A DNA stretch of 7,878 bases, taken from Candidatus Cloacimonadota bacterium (lineage in GTDB: Bacteria > Cloacimonadota > Cloacimonadia > Cloacimonadales > Cloacimonadaceae). Below the pieces are notes generated by a model. The model saw only the letters and a program-made list of their open reading frames with translations, was not told the DNA's origin and did no database searches. Shown one piece after another: positions 7,619 to 7,878 of this stretch (the first letter of the stretch is position 1; each line of letters starts with the position of its first letter). Where the stretch lies: positions 1-7,878 of the forward strand of contig JAAYQD010000340.1 in the NCBI GenBank assembly GCA_012519465.1, in the 5' to 3' direction. A program made the position numbers and the translations under genes.

Positions 7619-7709
7619 GCGAGCTGGCTCGCAGTTGAGAGCTTGCTGTGCAAGCAGTTGAGAGGCGCCAAGGCGCCGGTTGAGCGCTTACGCGAGTTCG
7701 CTGTTGACC
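7619..7709. repeat. Tandem array of short GC-rich palindromes with a conserved GTTGAG linker
   Basis: Starting 2 nt after the stop codon, three perfect 6-bp inverted repeats with different arms follow at 22-23 nt spacing: GCGAGC-TG-GCTCGC (7619-7632), GCTTGC-TGT-GCAAGC (7641-7655) and GGCGCC-AA-GGCGCC (7664-7677). A looser fourth follows, GCGA-GT-TCGC (7692-7701) within AGCG...CGCT (7683-7702). Linkers are AGTTGAGA (7633-7640), AGTTGAGA (7656-7663), GGTTGAGC (7678-7685) and TGTTGACC (7702-7709). An 11-base word, GCAGTTGAGAG, recurs exactly at 7631 and 7654. Arms change while pairing and linker stay, which points to a structured intergenic repeat family. No T-tract follows, so these are not canonical terminators, although they could protect the 3' end of the beta-helix mRNA. 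Confidence -1.
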
Positions 7710-7714
7710 CCACA

Positions 7715-7749
7715 CTGTTCCCTGACCACTGACCCCTGTCCCCTGGGCG
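7715..7749. repeat. Heptanucleotide tandem repeat, consensus CTGACCC
   Basis: Five units sit in exact 7-base register: CTGTTCC, CTGACCA, CTGACCC, CTGTCCC and CTGGGCG (7715-7749). CTG is invariant at each unit start, and the last unit is degenerate. It resembles the short tandem heptamer repeats known from some bacterial genomes. It is non-coding as far as I can tell and lies between the palindrome array and the IS end. Confidence -1.
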
Positions 7750-7752
7750 CTC

Positions 7753-7878
7753 TGACCCGTCCTTAAATTGGTTGACACATAGTTCACCTTATTAGGAGTA
7801 GAATTATGAAACAAAAGAAACCACGACTGATTTATAGTGAAGCATTTAAACGTTCGGTAGTGAGCGACATTGAATGCG
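7753..7878 (+). mobile_element. Left end of an IS3-like insertion sequence, cut by the window edge
   Basis: A terminal-repeat-like sequence begins with TGACCCGTCC at 7753 and continues through AAATTGGTTGACACA to 7779. This fits the TG...CA ends of IS3-family elements and the CCT-AAAT-GTTGACAC style seen in many of them. A transposase reading frame starts 53 nt inside. The exact boundary, the right inverted repeat and any target duplication lie outside the window, so the left edge is an estimate. Confidence -1.
7806..7878 (+). CDS. IS3-family transposase OrfA (helix-turn-helix subunit), 3' truncated
   Basis: Only the first 24 codons are visible: MKQKKPRLIYSEAFKRSVVS then DIEC. The pattern basic start, YSEAFKRxVVxxIE is the typical opening of IS3-family OrfA / HTH_Tnp_1 proteins, which bind the element's terminal repeats and are joined to the OrfB integrase core by programmed -1 frameshifting. 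AGGAG (7794-7798) lies 7 nt before the ATG. It reads inward from the predicted left terminal repeat, as expected for this family. Too little is seen to tell whether the element is intact. Other HTH-type transposases share this opening, so the family call is probable rather than certain. Confidence -1.
   Translation, partial: MKQKKPRLIYSEAFKRSVVSDIEC

Noticed and set aside
7619..7709. CRISPR-like repeat spacing
   Set aside because: The shared words are only 7-11 bases and the intervening segments are themselves palindromes, so they are not repeats with unique spacers. No cas genes are present.
7508..7732. 74-codon plus-strand frame running through the palindrome array
   Set aside because: Its tail is a translation of the palindromes and heptamers, and its head overlaps the sorting domain of the beta-helix gene in another frame. 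It is best explained as repeat artefact.
7772..7804. TTGACA plus TAGAAT as an IS promoter
   Set aside because: The spacer would be 21 nt and the -10 would overlap the ribosome binding region just before the ATG. The TTGACA is better explained as part of the conserved IS terminal repeat.

Overview
This is a bacterial window of about 50% GC by eye, with every gene on the + strand. It probably comes from the FCB superphylum, and Candidatus Cloacimonadota is my best guess. The basis is a secreted beta-helix protein with a C-terminal T9SS/FlgD-type sorting domain (YPNPF, IYNLRGQLV, WDGRD), a clostridial-type 2[4Fe-4S] ferredoxin and a TamB-like protein. The phylum is inferred from protein style, not demonstrated.

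Layout: (1) 1-3864, the 3' part of a very large TamB/AsmA-like envelope protein whose N-terminus lies upstream of the window. (2) 3989-4543 (alternative start 3938), a single-pass membrane protein that looks like a type IV pilin/pseudopilin, but with a long cytoplasmic N-terminal extension and no prepilin cleavage glycine. It ends at a clear intrinsic terminator (4567-4595). (3) 4771-4941, a 56-residue ferredoxin gene forming its own unit, with a candidate promoter upstream and a strong terminator (4962-5006) downstream. (4) 5043-7616, an exported 857-residue beta-helix protein with His-rich rungs, a probable beta-sandwich, an uncharacterised middle, an FN3-like domain and a sorting domain. 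(5) 7617-7752, a non-coding stretch with two unusual repeats: a tandem series of short GC-rich palindromes joined by a conserved GTTGAG linker, then five in-register heptamers of consensus CTGACCC. (6) 7753-7878, the left end of an IS3-like insertion sequence with the first codons of its orfA.

Functionally, the TamB-like protein and the beta-helix protein both concern the outer envelope: lipid transport or outer-membrane assembly for the first, export and surface attachment or release for the second. The pilin-like protein is probably anchored in the inner membrane facing the periplasm. The ferredoxin is a separate cytoplasmic electron carrier. The transcription signals suggest three or more independent units rather than one operon.

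The most unusual parts are the palindrome-linker array next to the heptamer repeats and the IS end, and the pilin-like protein that lacks the processing site. I see no RNA genes, CRISPR array or defence system. A novel multi-gene system is not evident here.
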